NCBI GenBank assembly: GCA_025200525.1
Contig: CM045762.1
Coordinates: forward strand, 79,233,217-79,297,216
Direction of reading: 5' to 3'
DNA from: Camellia lanceoleosa
Taxonomy: Eukaryota > Streptophyta > Magnoliopsida > Ericales > Theaceae
DNA length: 64,000 nucleotides
The stretch's first letter is position 1, and each line of letters opens with the position of its first letter. A program made the position numbers and the translations under genes. The notes beneath the pieces are model-generated. The model was given only the letters and a program-made list of their open reading frames with translations, was not told the DNA's origin and did not search any database. Positions 58,421-64,000 of the stretch are shown here, in pieces.

Positions 58421-61400
58421 TAATTTTTTTTTTAATCTAAAAAAGGGCAAAAAATAATTTCTAAATAAAAAAAGATGAGTATTTGTGTTGTGATGTACTC
58501 TTTAGCGAGCTATTGCTAATTTTTGTATTGAAGTGCACTAATCTCAATTATATAGAAAATATAACTTGAAACAAAGTAATTTTTTTGGATAAAACCAAAC
58601 CAAACCATATACAGAGAATCAGAAAACTTACAAATAGATGTAAAATTTTGAAAACAAAAATAATTTGATCAAAACTTGTGTTAAACATAATGTCCTTATA
58701 ATTTGATTGAAACTTGTGTTAGGCACAATGTCCTTAAGATGAATTTTGCCTCTCGCTCCAGTACTCACAAGTTTGAATGAGCATTTGTCTCCTAGGATAC
58801 AACAATAAGGAACCTCGCATAAACAACACTTCAATGTGTGAGTCTAACGAATGTCATTGTGCATGTATTCTCTCTTTTATACTCTACTTAACATATGATG
58901 TAAGTATGCTAATATTCCTCTATTAAATGAATGCCACATGAATAATATTTGTAGTAGTATTGATGACTATTCTGAAAGGTTAAAACTGTTCTATAAAAAG
59001 TTATACGTTTTCATTCAAACAGACACCATAAAGGGTCACACATTTCCAATTCTGTGGAGTCAATTTTCATTCATTCTAAAATTTCCAACAATTCCATAAT
59101 AGAATTGAATGTCTACTTTTTAATTTGATGAATGAATAAGTATTCTTACTTTTTGTTGGAATAGTTTACTCTAATAATCCACTTATACAAGGCATACGAA
59201 TTAAGAGAAAAAGAATACAAAGTTGAGCATTCAATTGCAAACTATACCAACGTACGACACATGCCATATGAGTGTACATAGTTTGATTTGATCTAATTTT
59301 GTGAAAAATTATAAATCAAATCAATTTCGACGACAATTTTAAAATTTTAAAAACTCAATTAAATTGTGTAAATTGTGGAACTAAACTACATTAAATGGTT
59401 TTTATTCATAACCATGATTCTAATACTACGAAACTTGTTTGCAAGGATGGCAACAGGGTCGAGTTAGGATAGGCATGGACAAGTTTGTAATACACCGTCC
59501 TCACCCCAAACAATATCAAGGGCGAGGCAAATCGAGGAGGTGATGAGGGTGAATCTAGAACAGATTAATTTTGCAATGTTAGGAATAACAACACTCATAA
59601 AAATGAGAGATTATATGATATAATAGATAATGATTGATAAATTATGAGAGTTAGAAAATGTCAGGTGAGAGAAAGAAATAAAAATGAGTGTTAAGTGTAA
59701 TATTTTGATATTTTAATTTGTCAAAAAAATATTAAATTGTATTTATATATATAAAAGAGCTTTAATAAACATAATCAGACAGGTAGAAACAGACTGAAAG
59801 AAGGAAACTCGTGTCCTGCTTCTTTATTAAGGTTAAAAAAAAAAAACGCGAAGCGGGCTATGAGACATGTTTGTGCAATGGTAACTTCTCTCAATTTTGT
59901 CTCCTGTTGAAATTTTGGGGATAATAAAGCTAGTTGAGGTGGTATGTCTTTTATGTGGTAATGGGGCATCTCATTGGACAGTTCGAGCTCGCTTGGATGA
60001 GGTCTTGTCTTTGGATTGGGTTTCTTACCCTCCTTCGGCTCTTGGGCATCTGTCTTTCAATTATATGGGAACAAGACTAGTGGTGGGGTTTCATAAGTTT
60101 TTTAAAAAAAATTATTATGATTATTTTGAAATAATTTAATATTTTGTCTTGCAATATGCATGAAATTTATGAGTTAATTTTTATATTTATAACTTTCTAA
60201 ATTATTAGTTTAAAAAAATTAAAAAATATATATATTTAGTGCAATTTTGATAATTTGTATTAAAAAAAGTTAAACCTGATTAAATGAGTTATGGCATACC
60301 TCTTCTTATTATGAAAATATACAAATTTAAAAGTTATAATTAAAACATATATATAATTTTATTATTAAATACGAAGTGAAGTGATATTTAACATTTAAGT
60401 TACATTTCTTTTGATTTTAATTTCATAACTAAAAATAAAATATGAACATAATACACATACGGATTTCTAGTTTTTATGAATAAGGTTTAAAATTATTTTC
60501 AAAGTTTCATTATTTTCTTTTATTTTTTTTTATCTAATTTGATTTTAAATTTGAATAAAATTTTTGATTTGATATGAATTAACTTTTTTATTAAATTTTT
60601 ATCAATTTTTAAAAGAACTTTCATTCTTATCCCATTTTTTTTTCTTTTCACCAATTTTGATGCAAAAAACATAATTTTCAACGTTTCATCTTTTTAAATT
60701 TTTACCAAATTATAATTCGATAAAAAAAATATATTAAGAGTTGAAGATTCTCTTAATTGGAATTATAGTGAAATAACATGTTGAAATAGTCAAAGTTTGA
60801 GTATGTAGTTAGTTGAAATGTATAATTTAATTAATTCTGTTCCCATGTTTATATAAAAATTAACACTTATAACTGCATCCTTATAAGTTGGATTATGGAA
60901 AAAAAAACTTGGGGTGTCAAATATTTTCCATTTGTAAATATCCTACATATTAAAAAATGAAAAAAAAAAAGAAAAAGAAATGTGTAACTTTTTGATATGT
61001 GTTTATCAAAATTTTTTTTTTTAAAGTCATAGACAATTGTTGTTTCAATTTAAAAAATTAAAAGTAAAAAAAAAGAAAAAGATTGGGCTTTTTAGAGATA
61101 AAAGAAACCATCTAACTCTTCTATATACTATTAAGATGGACTATTTTAATCACATAAAAAAATAGAAATTATATTTAGAGATTATCCCTTTATATTATGT
61201 TATTATATACAATTATAGTTGTAATAAATTAACCATAATATATATGAAAAGTTATATTAAACTTTTATTTTCAATTAATTAAATTATAATTAACAAACTA
61301 ACAAATAGCAGTAATGGTCTAATGGGAAGAGGATAAAAATAAAGAACACAATGATATTTAAAAATTTTAAATTTACCCAGTTATACAAAAATCTAATGTT

Positions 61401-61735
61401 ATGGTAAAATCTTGAATTCTCAATAAATTTTCACATTTTTTATAAAATAAAATGACAATAAAAAATAAAAAATTTGATACCTATTTTTTTACTTCAATTT
61501 TATGATCTTCGTTGAAGAAAACAAAATTCGGCCAAAATCTTTGACATGGAACGAACATAGATATTTTGATTGCAACCATAATCACCAAAACCAAATCAAC
61601 AATAGAGAAAAAGAATCACACAGGAAAAATAAATAAAATTAAAAAACAAATAAATTTATAGAGTGAGAGAATGTTACCTTCAACAATTTAAAACTCACCT
61701 AACCCAATCTGTTAGCTCTTCTGCCAGTACCCCCA
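58421..61735. other. AT-rich intergenic region
   Basis: No convincing gene. Open frames at 58628-58834 and 59897-60139 have ordinary composition but no family I recognise, no splice-consistent neighbours and no homolog inside the window. Poly(A)/(T) runs are common from 60900 on. Confidence 0.5.
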
Positions 61736-61739
61736 AAGT

Positions 61740-63545
61740 TTAGGAGTTGGGATAATTAATTATATTGTTCTTTAAATAAGACTTGAAAATTGATTAATTT
61801 TTCTCATTAAATGATTTAAAATTTTGATATTGCCATATTTTTTTAGATCCATATATAAATTTTTATCTTTTTTATTTTTGCGTGGTTTCTATTTTATTTT
61901 TTTTTAAAAAAAATTTATTTAAGATGGAGTCATGAGTTCTTAATTTTTTAAAAAATTTAATTTATTTGTGGTTTCTATTTGTTTTTAATTATTATTATTT
62001 AGGTAAGTTATGATATGGTTTCTATTTGGGAAGTGTTTTTTTTTTTTTTTTTTGGCTAAAAAAATACTGAAAGACAAAATTGGTTAAAAAAAAAAAAAAA
62101 TTCAAACAAAATGTCACATCAAATTCATAATCATTTTACTTTTTCTCTCACAAACATCACATCCAATTATAAAAAAAACTCAACTACCTTCCCAAATACA
62201 AAAAATTTAACCTCCTAAAATAATCAAAAACTAAAAAAACTTACTAAAATAACAACTTCCCAAACACCCACAATGGTGGGAGATATTTTTAAATTAGATT
62301 TGTTTAAATAAACTTTAAAGATTTTTAAAACTTAAAGTTGGATATTGAGATGCAAAAAAAAGATTTTAGCTGAATAAATAAAAATCAAATTTATTAATTT
62401 TATCTGTTTGTATACTTGAATTTTAGGTTTTTTTTTTTTTTTTTTTATGTTATAATATATAAGATATAAATAGATATCTACAATTTTTTGAAAAATATTA
62501 TCTGATTTTTTTGGGAAAGAGAGAAGGAAGGCAAGTTTTAATATGTTTTTTGGAAATCGGCGAGAGAGATTAGGATGGAAAGATTATAAAATATTTTTGT
62601 TATTAAATAAATAAATCAGTCAATAGTTTTTTTAATCTATTTTATAAATTAAAAAATCAATATTTTTAGAAAATTGATTAATTTGTCCCATTAAGTGATT
62701 TAAAATTTTAATAGATATATCAAAAAATAGATAATTATATTACTAAATCATAATTCAAATTTAGATGTTGTTATACCTTTTTGAGTTCCATAGCTAAATT
62801 CTTATCTTCTTTATTTTTGTGTGTAACCATAGTGTATAGAAAAAATTAAAAAAGGTGCTGCAGTAATTATGAGAAAAGTCAAAAAACTTTGTAAGATGCA
62901 AAAAAAATATTTCAACTGAATAAATAAAAATCAAATTTATTAATTTTATCTGTTTGTATGTCTGATTTTTAGTTTTTTTTTTGGGGTTATGTTATAATAT
63001 AATATATAAGATATATATAGATATCTACAACTTTCACGAAAAATATTATCTGTTTTTTTGGGGAAGAGAGAAGGAATGCAAGTTTTAATATTTTATTTTG
63101 GAAATCGATGAGAGAGATTAGAATGGAGAGATTATGAAATATTTTTGTTATTAAATAAATAAATCGGTCAATAGTTTTTTTAATCTATTTTATAAATTAA
63201 AAAATCAATAATTTTAGAAAATTAATTAATTTGTCTCATTAAGTGATTTAAAATTTTGATAGATATACATAAAAAAAAAAAGATACTTATATTACTAAAT
63301 CATAATTCAAATTTAGATGTTATTATATCTTTTTGAGTTCCATAACTAAATTCTTATTTTCTTTATTTTTGTTTGTAACAATAGTGTATGGGAGAAATTG
63401 AAAATAGTGTTGCAGTAATTATGAGAGAAGTTAAAAATGTTTGTGGGTTGGGAGAAATCAATAAATGCTAAGGTTTTTTTTTTTAATCAAAAAATTAAAA
63501 AATTAGGATTAGGATATTGGAGCTCCCACAAAACTTGTAAAATAA
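61740..63545. repeat. ~550-bp tandem duplication plus partial unit, Helitron-tract related
   Basis: Units starting GATGCAAAAAAAA at 62349 and 62896 share TTATTAATTTTATCTGTTTGTAT, GGAAATCG(G/A)(C/T)GAGAGAGATTAG and TTGAGTTCCATA(G/A)CTAAATTCTTAT. A partial unit at 61770-61880 repeats the second half. The reverse complement of 63390-63545 (CCCACAAACAT, CATTTATTGATTTC, CTGCA) matches 50640-50790, so this is an inverted relative of that tract. Confidence 0.75.
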
Positions 63546-63885
63546 TACTAGGTATCATGAAAGAAGTATCATGAAAAGTCTTCATGAAGATTCTCCACCC
63601 TTGGATTAGTTTGTAGTGCTTGTAGTGTTTTATTATATGTTAAACAATCACTCTTGGATTAGTTTCATGAAACTTTTCATGATATTTTAGATAGATAGAT
63701 ATAGATATAGATAGATGGTGTTTTTTCGATCAAACAACCAAAAAAAAAGGAGGGGGGTAGGTTCAATTATTATCCTTACTACTTCATATTAATGTTTAAT
63801 AAATTTGTCCCTCTATTCTCTCTCATTATTTATTTATTTGTTTCCACTTTTCCTTTATTATTATTTTTGGATAAATTATGAATGC
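63546..63885. other. Spacer with (GATA)n microsatellite
   Basis: ATAGATAGATATAGATATAGATAGATG lies at 63690-63717, with a TCATGAAA-type repeat before it (63557-63685). No gene seen. Confidence 0.6.
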
Positions 63886-64000
63886 TGTCACGACCCAAAT
63901 CCGCTCCTATAGGTTTACCACCGTAACCGGCCAGTAAGCCGAGATTACCGAAGGCCTGCTTAACATTAATACAGTAATACAGAGTATAGGGGCTGGCGGA
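63886..64000 (-). mobile_element. LTR of the A/G gypsy family, cut by window edge
   Basis: Starts TGTCACGACCCAAATCCGC and continues with CTATAGGTTTA, CCGTAACCGGCCAGTAA and GATTACCGAAGGCC, as in the LTRs at 14534, 19493 and 26028. Orientation minus. Candidate TSD AATGC (63881-63885). Whether it is a solo LTR or a whole element cannot be seen. Confidence 0.85.

Noticed and set aside
59897..60139. 80-codon frame in AT-rich DNA
   Set aside because: No family recognised, no splice sites or neighbours supporting a gene; probably chance.

Overview
This is nuclear DNA from a flowering plant, very probably a eudicot. The evidence is AT-rich intergenic DNA, GT-AG introns, plant LTR retrotransposons primed by initiator-Met tRNA, Mutator-like MITEs, a Helitron and two plant genes. 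The species cannot be named from the sequence.

1-31,102 is a Russian-doll cluster of LTR retrotransposons. Target-site duplications (TSDs) let the order of events be read. The outermost and oldest unit is a decayed Ty3/gypsy chromovirus-like element on the minus strand (A), which runs off the left edge. Its integrase gene was hit by two solo LTRs: B (672-4074, TSD GTCGT) and C (4193-11061, TSD TTTGT). C was then hit by two more solo LTRs, D (5629-7816, TSD ATTAG) and E (7855-9953, TSD ATTTA), in opposite orientations. The 5' LTR of A (14534-31102) was split by a Ty1/copia element F (15724-30064, TSD GAAAC). F was split in turn inside gag by a second gypsy element G (19493-28611, TSD ATAGT/ATAGC). 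G keeps protease, RT, RNase H, integrase and chromodomain segments but has lost most of gag. Several of these LTRs carry arrays of a 10-bp palindrome, CGCTCGAGCG (CGCACGTGCG in D), at a similar place in the LTR.

31-36 kb is AT-rich and holds three related fold-back MITEs, one Mutator-type MITE with a 9-bp TSD, and an orphan first-exon-like coding segment (33424-33661) that I do not recognise.

36-41.7 kb holds a four-coding-exon plus-strand gene for a 689-residue SDS22-like leucine-rich-repeat protein, similar to plant proteins named 'outer arm dynein light chain 1'. It appears to have a 5'UTR intron and has a poly(A) signal.

44.4-49.3 kb holds a minus-strand universal stress protein gene (PHOS32/PHOS34-like, 264 residues). 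Its last ten codons lie beyond a 4.07-kb intron filled with MITEs.

49.8-64 kb is repeat territory: a small Helitron with an internal tandem duplication, related AT-rich tandem repeats, a Mutator-like element with long terminal inverted repeats and a solo LTR (H) inside one of them, a second MITE of the 34-kb family, a roughly 550-bp tandem duplication, and the start of one more LTR at the right edge.

Only the LRR gene and the USP gene look like functional host genes. All transposon coding regions seen are broken.
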